A stretch of 64,000 bases of DNA from Vibrio azureus (GTDB lineage: Bacteria; Pseudomonadota; Gammaproteobacteria; Enterobacterales; Vibrionaceae), in the NCBI RefSeq assembly GCF_002849855.1, contig NZ_CP018616.1:2046001-2110000 (forward strand), written 5' to 3'. Below the pieces are notes generated by a model. The model was given only the letters and a program-made list of their open reading frames with translations. It did no database searches and was not told where the DNA came from. The position numbers and the translations under genes are program-made. This document shows, one piece after another, positions 12,174 through 22,478 of this stretch (the stretch's first letter is position 1; the number at the start of each line of letters is the position of its first letter).

Positions 12174-13187
12174 ATGACCAGAAAACACATCTACATCGCT
12201 TACACTGGTGGCACCATCGGTATGCAGAAATCCGCGCATGGCTATGTCCCTATCGCTGGTTTTATGGAAAAACAATTGGCAAGCATGCCTGAATTCCATC
12301 GCCCTGAAATGCCAGAGTACACCATTCACGAATACGACCCTTTGATTGACTCGTCGGATATGACGCCAGCTGACTGGCAGCAAATCGCCGATGATATTCG
12401 TGTCAACTATGAAAAGTATGATGGTTTTGTCATCTTGCATGGTACAGATACCATGGCCTACACCGCTTCTGCTTTATCATTCATGTTAGAGAACTTGGGC
12501 AAACCTGTTATCGTTACAGGCTCTCAGATCCCATTAGCTGAGCTGCGCTCTGACGGTCAAGCAAATCTCCTTAATGCTCTTCATATTGCAGCAAACTACC
12601 CAATCAATGAAGTCACGCTATTCTTTAACAATCAGCTGATGCGAGGGAACCGCAGTACTAAATCACACGCTGATGGCTTTAATGCATTTACATCCCCGAA
12701 TTTACCTGCACTTCTCGAAGCTGGGATCAATATTCAAGTCAGCAATAACATTCAGGTTAATGAAAAGCCACAAGGTGAGTTCAAAGTCCATAATATTACA
12801 CCGCAACCAATTGGTGTGATTACCATGTATCCTGGCATTTCACACGAAGTGATTCGTAACACATTGCGCCAACCTGTTAATGCGATGATCCTTCTGACCT
12901 TTGGAGTGGGTAATGCTCCTCAAAATCCGGATCTTCTCAACCACTTAAAAGAAGCTTCCGAGCGTGGTGTCATCGTGGTAAACCTAACTCAATGTCTTGC
13001 AGGAAAAGTTAACATGGGCGGCTACGCAACAGGGTGTGCGCTGGCTGATGCGGGTGTAATCAGTGGCTTCGATATGACGCCTGAAGCAGCTTTAGCAAAA
13101 CTGCATTACCTGCTGAGCCAAAATCTCACTTATGAGCAGATCAAGGAGCGCATGCAGCAAGTGCTGCGCGGTGAAATGAGCCTCTAA
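12174..13187 (+). CDS. ansA: Type I (cytoplasmic) L-asparaginase
   Basis: 337 residues, no signal peptide, so the cytoplasmic low-affinity enzyme that converts L-asparagine to aspartate and ammonia. The N-terminal IYIAYTGGTIGMQKS holds the first catalytic threonine, and FVILHGTDTMAYTASALSF the second Thr with Asp. Length and order match E. coli AnsA. Its own promoter must lie in the short gap after the sppA terminator. Confidence 0.95.
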   Translation: MTRKHIYIAYTGGTIGMQKSAHGYVPIAGFMEKQLASMPEFHRPEMPEYTIHEYDPLIDSSDMTPADWQQIADDIRVNYEKYDGFVILHGTDTMAYTASALSFMLENLGKPVIVTGSQIPLAELRSDGQANLLNALHIAANYPINEVTLFFNNQLMRGNRSTKSHADGFNAFTSPNLPALLEAGINIQVSNNIQVNEKPQGEFKVHNITPQPIGVITMYPGISHEVIRNTLRQPVNAMILLTFGVGNAPQNPDLLNHLKEASERGVIVVNLTQCLAGKVNMGGYATGCALADAGVISGFDMTPEAALAKLHYLLSQNLTYEQIKERMQQVLRGEMSL

Positions 13188-13208
13188 ACGCTATTTCAGA
13201 CTTGATAC

Positions 13209-13235
13209 AGAGCCCAATTTTGAATGTTGGGCTCT
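13209..13235. terminator. Hairpin between convergent ansA and yeaC
   Basis: Nine-bp perfect stem AGAGCCCAA / TTGGGCTCT with a 9-nt loop. It lacks a long T-run on either strand, so it may be a bidirectional or weak terminator. Confidence 0.55.
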
Positions 13236-13269
13236 GCAATAAGCGACCAAACGCGACTCTCAAGAAAAA

Positions 13270-13554
13270 TTAATGTTGGTTTGGGTTAACGCGAACAATA
13301 TCGCTTTCTTCTTGATTAAATTGCTTTTTAAGCTCTTGCTTGGATTTAAAACTGATTTCTCCACCAGCTGCAACTGTCATATGCTGTGCATCCGTGTTAT
13401 GTTTTGATTGATACAACATAACGGCTTGCATGCATGAATCTCTTTGTTCTTGAGATAACGGTGTACCTTCTGGCCATCTGCCCGTTTCTACTGCATAGAT
13501 CAACCGTTCATAGACTTCTGGTGTGATCGCATTTAATAGTTGCTCTGCGTCCAT
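13270..13554 (-). CDS. yeaC: YeaC family protein (DUF1315)
   Basis: 94 residues from the ATG at 13554, which follows a good Shine-Dalgarno (AAGGGG). The start MDAEQLLNAITPEVYERLIYAVETGRWPEGTPLS is the DUF1315 signature. The family has no established function. It sits near msrB-gapA-yeaD, the same neighbourhood as in E. coli. The C-terminal tail is less conserved and charged. Confidence 0.85.
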   Translation of the reverse strand: MDAEQLLNAITPEVYERLIYAVETGRWPEGTPLSQEQRDSCMQAVMLYQSKHNTDAQHMTVAAGGEISFKSKQELKKQFNQEESDIVRVNPNQH

Positions 13555-13677
13555 AATGTGCCCCTTACTAACATTTTGATCACAGAACATAACGCCATTG
13601 CAGACAGAGTCAAGGTTTACAAAATAAATTGGTGTAACGGATCACAAGCAAAATCTATGAAACGAAAAAACGCTTTA

Positions 13678-14580
13678 ATGAAGACTTCTTCAAGAGTCAT
13701 AACTTTTTCAAGATTCCCAGTTCTTCCAAAGGTCAATGTCCTATACAGACTACCGATACTTTTTTGTTTAACGTTAACGGGCTGCTTTGACGGTAATGTC
13801 ACCACAGAGGAACTGTGTCAGAAGCAACCCGAATTACAATGCAAACAGCTCAATATCAATGACGGTCGGTGTCGGATTCCCCGTACTAATTTGATATGGC
13901 ATCGCTACGAACAACTCCAAGATCATTCAGAAGCAAGTAAGATCAAAGAATATGGCTTGTTAGCGGCATACCGCAAATGTTTAGAGTTGGCTTCTCAAAT
14001 TACACCTATTGATCAAAGTGAATTAAAAAGAAGTCGATTTGATGCATTAGTCCATAGCATTAACGAACTTGACCGAATCGTGGCTGAACTTCAAGGCTCT
14101 ACCCAACCTGCAACTTTGTATTTCTTGTGGTCTCAAACCGGTGATATGAAAGCTCGACGTTTATTTTTACGTATGGAAGGCACGCCACAACTCAACACTG
14201 CTGAAATGCAGTATGCCCTCGCGACCTTTTACGCTAAAAGAGATGCTGCAAAAACGGTCGAACTGCTTAATAATGCCCTCTCGATGTCCGACACAAATAA
14301 CCTCAAGCCTGAAATACTCAACACTTTGGCAAGTTTGAATCAAGAGCTTGGAAATAAGGAGCAAGCTTACTTATGGACCATGGTCGCCAAACAATTCGAT
14401 ATGCCAATTACCAGCAAAGACAAACTGGAGAGGATGTTCGCTTTTAAGCAGCCCGCTAAATATGAGCAATTAGAAGATTTAGCAAAACGCGTCGCTAAAT
14501 CGATCAAAAAAGGGAAATATTCCCCCGACCAAATCAATGCTTACTTAGACACCATCAACACGCCCGTTGTACCACAGTAA
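13678..14580 (+). CDS. DUF2989 family lipoprotein
   Basis: About 300 residues. A hydrophobic segment ends in a lipobox (PILFCLTLTGC), so it is probably an outer-membrane lipoprotein with the mature cysteine near residue 36. The body contains TPR-like helices (AEMQYALATFYAKRDAAKTVELLNNAL; PEILNTLASLNQELGNKEQAYLWTMVAKQF). Start is uncertain: ATG at 13678, ATG at 13657 or farther upstream, none with a convincing Shine-Dalgarno; the signal peptide is unusually long from any of them. Role is unknown. Confidence 0.75.
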   Translation: MKTSSRVITFSRFPVLPKVNVLYRLPILFCLTLTGCFDGNVTTEELCQKQPELQCKQLNINDGRCRIPRTNLIWHRYEQLQDHSEASKIKEYGLLAAYRKCLELASQITPIDQSELKRSRFDALVHSINELDRIVAELQGSTQPATLYFLWSQTGDMKARRLFLRMEGTPQLNTAEMQYALATFYAKRDAAKTVELLNNALSMSDTNNLKPEILNTLASLNQELGNKEQAYLWTMVAKQFDMPITSKDKLERMFAFKQPAKYEQLEDLAKRVAKSIKKGKYSPDQINAYLDTINTPVVPQ

Positions 14581-14596
14581 AAATAAGAGTCACGAT

Positions 14597-14760
14597 TATA
14601 CCCAAGTGACCTCAAGATGCTTGATTCAGAGCGAGGCCACTGAGTCGAATTCAAGGAAGACAACGAAGCGGAATAGTAGGCTCTTTCCAAGTTGTTTGAC
14701 GCAAGAAGTCGGCTCAGTGACACGCTCCCAAAGGGCGAGCAAGTTTTCAGGCTGGTGGTC
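14597..14760. repeat. Dispersed Vibrio intergenic repeat, long copy
   Basis: Begins TATACCCAAGTGACCTCAAG ATGC. Unlike the short copies it continues with a segment bounded by GCCACTGAGTCG near 14636 and GTCGGCTCAGTGAC near 14710, which are imperfectly inverted. It may represent the full-length form of the element. Confidence 0.6.
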
Positions 14761-14845
14761 ATACGAATACACCGTGGTTCAACATTAAAAATCGTTAACC
14801 AAGCTCAATCGTGTCATTTTGAAAGGATAAAACAGTATTGAGCAA

Positions 14846-15436
14846 TTATTGGCCATCTTGACCAGATTTGTTGAAAATTAACGACACAGAATTAACACAA
14901 TATCGCTCACCCGTTGTGGCTGGACCGTCTTCAAAGACATGGCCCAAATGACTGTCGCAAGCCATGCATCGGATCTCGGTACGCACCATTCCGTGACTGA
15001 GATCTTCAATATATCGCACAGCTTCACTGTTCGCTGGCGCGTCAAAACTGGGCCAACCACATCCTGAATCATACTTGTTATCAGAGAAAAATAACGGTGT
15101 TTGACAACAGGTACAAAGGTAAACCCCTTCCTCTTTATTATGCAGTAACTTACCTGAGAAAGGCGGTTCTGTACCTTGCTGACGACAAACTCGGTATTCC
15201 TCATCTGACAGCTGTTCACGCCAATGTTCATCTGGCTTTATGATTTTCAATCCATTTTTTTCTATCAATTCCTGTTCCTTATTTTTTATTTTTAACCGTG
15301 ACTTTTTGAGCAAAAAGCTTGCTTCTCGTAACAGTTGTAGCACATACTTTCTCACCGGGACACCATGTGTAATTAATTTGATACGAGCATTCGTGTCGAC
15401 AGTTATATTACGCCAACTGGAGTAAAGAACACCCAC
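14846..15436 (-). CDS. msrB: Peptide methionine-R-sulfoxide reductase
   Basis: The MsrB domain spans the last ~135 codons and repairs methionine-R-sulfoxide with thioredoxin. Two zinc CxxC motifs are visible ([10 protein letters not shown] and [13 protein letters not shown]), and the catalytic cysteine is in [12 protein letters not shown]. The reading frame has no ATG before the domain. The GTG at 15436 gives an atypical ~60-residue N-terminal extension. A TTG preceded by AAGGAACAGGAA, about 50-60 codons downstream, would give a normal ~140-residue protein, and I think this shorter start is more likely. It is divergent from gapA, as in E. coli. Confidence 0.85.
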   Translation of the reverse strand: MGVLYSSWRNITVDTNARIKLITHGVPVRKYVLQLLREASFLLKKSRLKIKNKEQELIEKNGLKIIKPDEHWREQLSDEEYRVCRQQGTEPPFSGKLLHNKEEGVYLCTCCQTPLFFSDNKYDSGCGWPSFDAPANSEAVRYIEDLSHGMVRTEIRCMACDSHLGHVFEDGPATTGERYCVNSVSLIFNKSGQDGQ

Positions 15437-15476
15437 TGCAGAGCTTAAAAAGTGAGCACTTGCGATAAATTGTTAA

Positions 15477-16598
<1,122 letters not shown>

Positions 16599-16639
16599 TT
16601 CATTACTTAAGATGAGCGTTTAGCGCTAAATCTTGTTCA

Positions 16640-16666
16640 AAAGGCGGCCTTTGTGTCGCCTTTTTT
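16640..16666 (+). terminator. Terminator of gapA
   Basis: AAAGGCG / CGCCTTT stem followed by six Ts; strong. Confidence 0.85.
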
Positions 16667-16736
16667 GTATTTGGAATTGAATCAACGTGTTTATACTCGA
16701 CTTCGGTCAAACAGAGTATTTCGCTTAGGAAACCAG

Positions 16737-17621
16737 ATGGATTTACACTCTCTCCCAACCCTAACCGTTCTTTCCGATCATGTCAGTATCGTAGAGATCG
16801 ATCAAATCAAAGTAGTACGTATCATTCATGATAAAGCAACTGCTGGTATCGCTTTGCATGGCGGTCACGTCTTATCATTTAAGCCAACAGGACAACATGA
16901 CCTTATTTGGATGAGTGACAATGCGATCTTTGACAATCAGACTGCCCTGCGCGGTGGTATTCCAATCTGCTGGCCATGGTTTGGTCGTATCGCTAACCCA
17001 GCACATGGCTTTGCACGTACAGCAGAATGGACATTAGTCGAACACAGAGAAAGTGAGCATGGCGTCATTGTTGAACTGGCTTTACCTGCTACGCAAGCTA
17101 CCCATCAACTTTGGCCTCATCAATTTGATGCACGCTTGATTGCCGAGATCGGTGAGGAACTGAAACTATCACTTAAAGTGACCAATACCGACTCTACACC
17201 TTGGACATTCTCTGGTGCTCTGCATACGTACCTTAACATCGGGGACGTAAGACAAACAAAAACAACAGGTATGGGTAACGAGTACCTTGATAACTTACAA
17301 TCGGGTAAGCCATGTCAAGGTGAAAACACTCTGATACTGACAGAGACCATTGATCGTGTTTACACTCAGCCTGAAGCTCAGATTTTGGTTGAAGATCCTG
17401 TGTTCAACCGAACCCTAACCGTGATTAACCATGGGCATAATTCTGCGGTGTTATGGAACCCTTGGGCTGAAGGTGCAAAGGCGATGACCGATATGACTGA
17501 CCATGGTTACGAGACCATGCTCTGCGTTGAATCCAGTGTTCATGCTCCTAGCCTTGAGCAAGGCAAAACCTTAGAACCTGGTGAAAGCCACGAGCTCATT
17601 TCGATGATTTCGAGCCGATAA
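16737..17621 (+). CDS. yeaD: D-hexose-6-phosphate mutarotase (YeaD)
   Basis: 294 residues, aldose-1-epimerase superfamily. It interconverts the alpha and beta anomers of glucose 6-phosphate and relatives. Conserved elements are the substrate-loop RGGIPICWPWFGRI, HGFARTAEW with the catalytic histidine region, and SGALHTYLNIGDV. The ATG at 16737 follows TAGGAAA with correct spacing; codons upstream of it overlap the gapA terminator and are rejected. Position after gapA is conserved with enterobacteria. Confidence 0.93.
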   Translation: MDLHSLPTLTVLSDHVSIVEIDQIKVVRIIHDKATAGIALHGGHVLSFKPTGQHDLIWMSDNAIFDNQTALRGGIPICWPWFGRIANPAHGFARTAEWTLVEHRESEHGVIVELALPATQATHQLWPHQFDARLIAEIGEELKLSLKVTNTDSTPWTFSGALHTYLNIGDVRQTKTTGMGNEYLDNLQSGKPCQGENTLILTETIDRVYTQPEAQILVEDPVFNRTLTVINHGHNSAVLWNPWAEGAKAMTDMTDHGYETMLCVESSVHAPSLEQGKTLEPGESHELISMISSR

Positions 17622-17639
17622 TTGAATCAGTTTAACATC

Positions 17640-17662
17640 ATGAGCCGCCAATGACGGCTCAT
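17640..17662 (+). terminator. Hairpin after yeaD
   Basis: ATGAGCCG / CGGCTCAT, 8-bp stem with 7-nt loop; no strong T-run, so possibly a weak terminator. Confidence 0.45.
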
Positions 17663-17726
17663 GATGTTCCGCAACGCGACTCTTTTTGATAGAATTTGCA
17701 ACCCAACTCCCCTCCTAGAGATTGCA

Positions 17727-18572
17727 ATGAATTATCAATGCCCTTTATGTCATCAGGCTCTTGAACTGACCGATAAAACATTCAAATGTGCAAGCAACCA
17801 TCAATTCGACCTTGCCAAAGAAGGCTATGTGAATTTGATGCCCGCTCATCACAAACGCTCAAAAGATCCCGGTGACAATAAAGACATGATGCAAGCTCGT
17901 CGTCGATTCCTTGAGGGCAATTACTATGATCCTATGCGCCAAAAAGTGGCACAGCTATGCGCTCACTACACTCAAGGAGTACAGCCTCAACTATTAGATA
18001 TCGGTTGTGGTGAAGGCTATTACACCGAACAAATTCAACAATCGCTGGTCGCAAAAAATGATCAAGCCATTGTTTACGGCTTAGACATCTCTAAAGTGGC
18101 AATTCGTTACGCTGCTAAACGTTACCCTAATTGTGCATTCAGTGTGGCTTCCAGTCACCGCTTACCATTTGCTGAGGGGTCATTGGATAGCATTCTTCGT
18201 ATTTATGCGCCATGCAAAGCACAAGAGTTACAGCGTGTGGTGAAAGAAGATGGTGTTGTGATTACAGTAACCCCTGCAGGGCGTCATCTTTATCAACTTC
18301 GTGAGCACATTTATCAAAGTGTCCGCCTGCATAATGAAGAGCCAGAAATCATCGACGGTTTTACCTTAGAGCATCAAGAAAAGCTCAACTACACGATGGA
18401 ACTGAAAGATGGTGCCGCTTTTGACTTACTTCAAATGACACCATTTGCTTGGAAAGCCAGCGATGAATTGCGCAATAAGCTGAAGAGTTGCACCGTCTTT
18501 TCATGTGAAGCCGATTTTATGCTGCGTGTTTACCGAAAAACTAACCAATCGATGCGCTCACTCGCACCTTAG
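17727..18572 (+). CDS. rlmA: 23S rRNA (guanine-N1-)-methyltransferase RlmA
   Basis: 281 residues, methylates G745 in helix 35 of 23S rRNA with S-adenosylmethionine. The N-terminal zinc finger is complete (CPLCHQAL...FKCASNHQFD), followed by the family block KEGYVNLMPAHHKRSKDPGDNKDMMQARRRFL. The SAM-binding loop is LLDIGCGEGYYT. The ATG at 17727 begins the conserved MNYQCPLCHQ; upstream codons overlap the preceding hairpin. Confidence 0.93.
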   Translation: MNYQCPLCHQALELTDKTFKCASNHQFDLAKEGYVNLMPAHHKRSKDPGDNKDMMQARRRFLEGNYYDPMRQKVAQLCAHYTQGVQPQLLDIGCGEGYYTEQIQQSLVAKNDQAIVYGLDISKVAIRYAAKRYPNCAFSVASSHRLPFAEGSLDSILRIYAPCKAQELQRVVKEDGVVITVTPAGRHLYQLREHIYQSVRLHNEEPEIIDGFTLEHQEKLNYTMELKDGAAFDLLQMTPFAWKASDELRNKLKSCTVFSCEADFMLRVYRKTNQSMRSLAP

Positions 18573-18573
18573 T

Positions 18574-18596
18574 GAAAGTAATTCTCATTTACATTG
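18574..18596. promoter_or_regulatory. Possible Fur box upstream of chaN-like gene
   Basis: GAAAGTAATTCTCATTTAC matches the 19-bp Fur consensus at about 12 of 19 positions, with the core TTCTCATT. A haem/iron-linked lipoprotein gene follows, which fits iron regulation, but the match is weak. Confidence 0.35.
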
Positions 18597-18632
18597 ATTC
18601 AACTTTTCCATTTCGGTATTCTTTGTCCCAAA

Positions 18633-18675
18633 TGACTTCAGGACATATTACTCTCAATCCCATGTCCTGAAGTCA
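18633..18675. repeat. Perfect 14-bp inverted repeat before chaN-like gene
   Basis: TGACTTCAGGACAT (18633-18646) and ATGTCCTGAAGTCA (18662-18675) are perfect complements separated by 15 nt. There is no T-run, so it is more likely an operator pair or an mRNA 5' hairpin than a terminator. It ends 30 bp before the ATG. Confidence 0.75.
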
Positions 18676-18705
18676 GCGGTTCGAAAATTAAGTTTGGAGG
18701 TTGTA

Positions 18706-19653
18706 ATGCGCGTGTTATTCATTGGCCTACTTGTGATGGGTTCACTCACTGGCTGCCTATCTTCTCGACCATTAAGCCATAGCATTGCACCAAACCAAGT
18801 GACTACTTTTTACGATTACCAGCTCTATACACCCACTGGTGAGGCTGTTTCTCTCCAAACTTTACCCACAGAATTGAAGCAAGCTGACGTCATACTTATC
18901 GGCGAATGGCACACACATCCAGGCATACATCGATTTCAAGCAGAACTTTTAAACCAGGTTTCTGGTGCCCAACGTCAAGTTGCACTTTCAATGGAGCAAT
19001 TCAGTCGTGACACACAGACGCCCCTCAACCACTATCTCGATAACAAAATCGGAGAGCAGTTTTTAAAGCAACAAACTCGCGCATGGCCAAATTACGAAAG
19101 TGATTATCGTCCACTTATCGAACTGGCCAAACATAAACAAATCCCTGTGATAGCCTCTAATGCACCCAAAAATATTGTTCGGTGTATAGGACGAGAAGGT
19201 ATTGACTATCTTAACAAACTTGATGAGAAGGAGCGCTTATGGGTTGCTCGGACTATCAATACTCAAAGTAGACCATATAAAGATAAATTTATGTCATCTA
19301 TGCACCATGGTCCTACCGAGCAAACCGAACGTCAATACGCCGCACAAATCACTTGGGATGAAACCATGGCAGAGTCGATCACTGACTATCTCAGTCAATT
19401 TCCGGGGTCTCAAATCATCCATATCGCGGGTAACTTTCATATTGAGCAAGGCCATGGGATAAAACAATCTATTTTGGATCGAAACCCAAACTTAAGCGTC
19501 ATGATCATTTCTCCTGTAAAAGAGATTGCCGCTCAGAGTTCAGATTACCTATTACATGTCTTACCTATTCCAACTCGCTATCGACTAAAGACCAATCAGC
19601 TCGCCGCTTTTAAACAGCTCTCTCATCGTAGTAACTCACTAATATGTAAGTAA
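18706..19653 (+). CDS. ChaN family haem-binding lipoprotein
   Basis: 315 residues with a lipobox at LVMGSLTGC, so membrane-anchored after cleavage. The ChaN domain starts at ADVILIGEWHTHPGIHRFQAELL and includes LSMEQFSRDTQTPLNHYL and the C-terminal IIHIAGNFHIEQGHGI. In Campylobacter ChaN this fold binds two haems between monomers. The ATG at 18706 has GGAGG at 5-9 nt, better than the start four codons upstream. The upstream palindrome and possible Fur site suggest iron control. Confidence 0.85.
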   Translation: MRVLFIGLLVMGSLTGCLSSRPLSHSIAPNQVTTFYDYQLYTPTGEAVSLQTLPTELKQADVILIGEWHTHPGIHRFQAELLNQVSGAQRQVALSMEQFSRDTQTPLNHYLDNKIGEQFLKQQTRAWPNYESDYRPLIELAKHKQIPVIASNAPKNIVRCIGREGIDYLNKLDEKERLWVARTINTQSRPYKDKFMSSMHHGPTEQTERQYAAQITWDETMAESITDYLSQFPGSQIIHIAGNFHIEQGHGIKQSILDRNPNLSVMIISPVKEIAAQSSDYLLHVLPIPTRYRLKTNQLAAFKQLSHRSNSLICK

Positions 19654-19887
19654 TTGTGAACGACTTCTCAATAATTTATAAGAAGTAAGCTTGTTTATTG
19701 ATTATTGCTCTAGTTGCATGTGTAATCTATTAAATATGTTGCTGTAACAGACTTACACAAACTGATGTTTTTTTGCTCAAGTTATGCCTAAGTTGGTCGA
19801 TATAAAAAAGACAACAAAATACTGAATCAGTAAGCTGTCCAGCACTTACCCTCTAGATGAAGCGCGTTTTGAACCAAGGAGCTATCG

Positions 19888-20268
19888 ATGAAACCAGTAG
19901 GGACACCATCTGCTCATACTTATACTGTTGATAAGAGCAGAAGCAATACAATGCAAGCTAGCCATCCTCAAGCCGCGAAACAACACCCACCGGTCGAACA
20001 GTCACCATTAAAAGTTGAACAAAATCAAGTTACTCTATCCAAAGAAGGTAAAGCGCTACTTAATGCATTGCAACAAATAGAGCACGAAAGTAAAACGCAT
20101 AAAAATGACGATAAATCCGTTGGAGATCAAGTTGAGTCCTTCGCTCATGGCGCCTTAGGTATCGAACATCCAGACAAGATGGAACAAGACGAAGACGGCT
20201 CGTATTCCGCAGGTCAATATGTCTCAGCAGCCTTAAGCGTTGGAGGCATTTTACTCGCTATCATTTAG
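19888..20268 (+). CDS. Hypothetical protein, 126 aa, C-terminal hydrophobic tail
   Basis: Not recognised. It has a strong Shine-Dalgarno (AAGGAG) before the ATG. The first ~100 residues are hydrophilic, rich in Gln, His, Lys and Ser, and the C-terminus is a short hydrophobic stretch (GQYVSAALSVGGILLAII) that could anchor it in a membrane. No signal peptide or catalytic motif is visible. It precedes the BCCT gene by about 110 bp and is probably a separate unit. Confidence 0.7.
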   Translation: MKPVGTPSAHTYTVDKSRSNTMQASHPQAAKQHPPVEQSPLKVEQNQVTLSKEGKALLNALQQIEHESKTHKNDDKSVGDQVESFAHGALGIEHPDKMEQDEDGSYSAGQYVSAALSVGGILLAII

Positions 20269-20376
20269 GCTTTAACTTCAAATCATAGTTTCTTTCGTCA
20301 CGACAAGAATTCGCATTTGAACGGTTTTTCAGCTCATGTTCATAATGGAGTAATTTCTATTAATGGACGATGAACT

Positions 20377-22275
20377 GTGAAAAATGCATTTTCTCTCATA
20401 GACAAACCCACTTTTTTTGGCGCAATAGCGCTACTTCTTTCTATTGTCTTCCCCCTTATTTTATTTCCAGCTGAAGGAGCGGAATGGATTGCCGTTGCGA
20501 AGAGCTTTATGACCGATAAGCTAGGTTTCTTGTACTTATCTCTTGGTCTTGCTGCCTTTGTTTTCATGATTTATGTCATCTTCAGTGATATAGGGCAAAT
20601 TAAGCTCGGTGAAGCTGATGAAAAACCAGAGTTTGCTACTTCTTCTTGGGCTGCAATGCTTTTTTGTGGCGGTATTGGAGCAAGTATTCTCTACTGGGGA
20701 TGCATTGAATGGGCTTACTACTACCAATCACCACCTTTCCAGCTAGAGCCTGGTAGTGAAGAAGCGGTTCGATGGGCGGCAACCTATGGCTTATTCCACT
20801 GGGGCCCTATTGCTTGGTCAATTTACCTGATCCCTGCATTACCAATCGCTTATTTCTTCTACGTGCGTAAGCAGCCTGTTCTCAAAGTATCCAGTGCGCT
20901 AATGCCTGTTCTTGGTGAAGAGCGCAGTAAAGGCAAAGCGGGTAAAATCGTTGATGTGTTGTTTATATTTGGTCTATTGGGCGGCGCAGCAACCAGTCTT
21001 GGCCTAGCGGCACCATTGATTGGTGAAGGACTAAACTATCTGTTTGGCGTTCCTAAGAATACGTTCAGCCAAGTATTGGTACTGTTAGTATGTACCGCTA
21101 TTTTTGCTTATTCTTCTTATGCAGGTATGGAGAAAGGCATTAAAGTACTGAGTAATATCAACTTTTGGGGTGCGATGGGTCTGTTAGCTTTTGTGTTAGC
21201 GGTTGGACCAACCATTTTTATGCTAGAAACAGGGTTAGACTCAATTGGTCGCATGTTGTCTAACTTCTTTGTCATGGCGACTTGGGCAGAACCATTTGGT
21301 GGCTACGGTACATTTGACAATACGCACTTCCCACAAGATTGGACCATCTTCTACTGGGCATGGTGGTTAGTATTCGCACCAAGTATGGGTTTATTCGTTG
21401 CACGTATCTCTCGTGGACGTACGATTAAACAAATGGTTGCGGGTTCTATCTTCTTTGGTTCACTTGGCTGTTTCTTATTCTTCATGATCCTTGGTAACTA
21501 TGGCTTATCACTGCAACTCTCTGGTGAGTTAGATGTTGTCGGCATCTTGAATGCAGAAGGTGCAACCGCCGCTATTTTTGCCATGCTTGATGCACTACCA
21601 ATGAGCTACCTTGTCATTGCTGTGTTTACGATTCTGTGTATTATTTTCACAGCAACGACCTTTGACTCGATCTCTTACATCTTGGCCTCTGTGGTACAAA
21701 ATAATGTAACAGAAGAGCCAATGCGCTGGAACCGAATGTTCTGGGCATTCACTTTGTCTTTCCTACCAACGGTACTGTTGTTTATGGGTGGATTAAGTAC
21801 ATTACAAACCGCAGCCATTGTTGGGGGATTACCACTTCTGGTTATCTGTATCATGTTGATGGTTTCAGCCGTCCGCGCGGCAACACTCGACCTTCGTCAT
21901 CAAGAAGATTACGTTGAACCAACGATTAATATTGAAGAATTACCAGAGTTTGATCCATGGTCAACAGAAGGAATGGCAATGGCGAAGTTTGAAAAAGCAC
22001 GAGATTCCGCTCAAGAGGCTGCAGAAGAAGAACGTGAAGCCTTAGCTGAATTGATGAGACTTCGTAAGCGCATCCGTGCTTTTGCACTGGAACATTGCGA
22101 TGATCAAAACTTTGCCGATCATCATTTACCACAAGAAATGCAAGATGAGTTACAAACCTTGCTTGATAATGTCATGAAAGCAAAAGATAAAAAACTTGAG
22201 CTTTCGGAAGCAGCACAACAAGCCAGAGCAGAGTTTAATCAAATCGTGACTCAAGCCCCCGCTTTAGCGGTATAA
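20377..22275 (+). CDS. BCCT family betaine/carnitine/choline transporter
   Basis: 632 residues with about twelve transmembrane helices. The family core is plain: FCGGIGASILYWGCIEWAYYY, FHWGPIAWSIYLIPALPIAY and DWTIFYWAWWLVFAPSMGLFVARISRGRTIKQ, the last holding the aromatic box for trimethylammonium substrates. The final ~120 residues are a charged coiled-coil-like tail (EKARDSAQEAAEEEREALAELMRLRKRI). Such transporters take up osmolytes by Na+ or H+ symport in salt-loving bacteria. Start is GTG at 20377. Confidence 0.92.
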   Translation: MKNAFSLIDKPTFFGAIALLLSIVFPLILFPAEGAEWIAVAKSFMTDKLGFLYLSLGLAAFVFMIYVIFSDIGQIKLGEADEKPEFATSSWAAMLFCGGIGASILYWGCIEWAYYYQSPPFQLEPGSEEAVRWAATYGLFHWGPIAWSIYLIPALPIAYFFYVRKQPVLKVSSALMPVLGEERSKGKAGKIVDVLFIFGLLGGAATSLGLAAPLIGEGLNYLFGVPKNTFSQVLVLLVCTAIFAYSSYAGMEKGIKVLSNINFWGAMGLLAFVLAVGPTIFMLETGLDSIGRMLSNFFVMATWAEPFGGYGTFDNTHFPQDWTIFYWAWWLVFAPSMGLFVARISRGRTIKQMVAGSIFFGSLGCFLFFMILGNYGLSLQLSGELDVVGILNAEGATAAIFAMLDALPMSYLVIAVFTILCIIFTATTFDSISYILASVVQNNVTEEPMRWNRMFWAFTLSFLPTVLLFMGGLSTLQTAAIVGGLPLLVICIMLMVSAVRAATLDLRHQEDYVEPTINIEELPEFDPWSTEGMAMAKFEKARDSAQEAAEEEREALAELMRLRKRIRAFALEHCDDQNFADHHLPQEMQDELQTLLDNVMKAKDKKLELSEAAQQARAEFNQIVTQAPALAV

Positions 22276-22303
22276 CTTAATTCCATTGCTTACTCAATAA
22301 TTT

Positions 22304-22348
22304 AAGCTGGCTCGCAATCTGGAATCTCCAGAAAGTGAGCCAGCTTTT
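22304..22348 (+). terminator. Terminator of the BCCT gene
   Basis: AAGCTGGCTC / GAGCCAGCTT outer stem with an inner CTGGA/TCCAG hairpin, then TTTT. Confidence 0.8.
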
Positions 22349-22410
22349 GTGTTTTTGTATATCAACACGCACTTCACTAAACACTCAGAACATCCTACTG
22401 AAAAGTAAAT

Positions 22411-22428
22411 TGTCTTATTTTTGTCATA
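22411..22428 (+). promoter_or_regulatory. Possible PhoB (Pho) box upstream of phoA
   Basis: Two TGTC half-sites spaced 11 bp (TGTCTTATTTTTGTCATAC), the direct-repeat geometry of Pho boxes, about 50 bp upstream of the alkaline phosphatase start. Confidence 0.55.
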
Positions 22429-22478
22429 CCTTTCTGCTTTACTTCAATGGCTCTCAACACTTAGGACAAGATAAGCAA

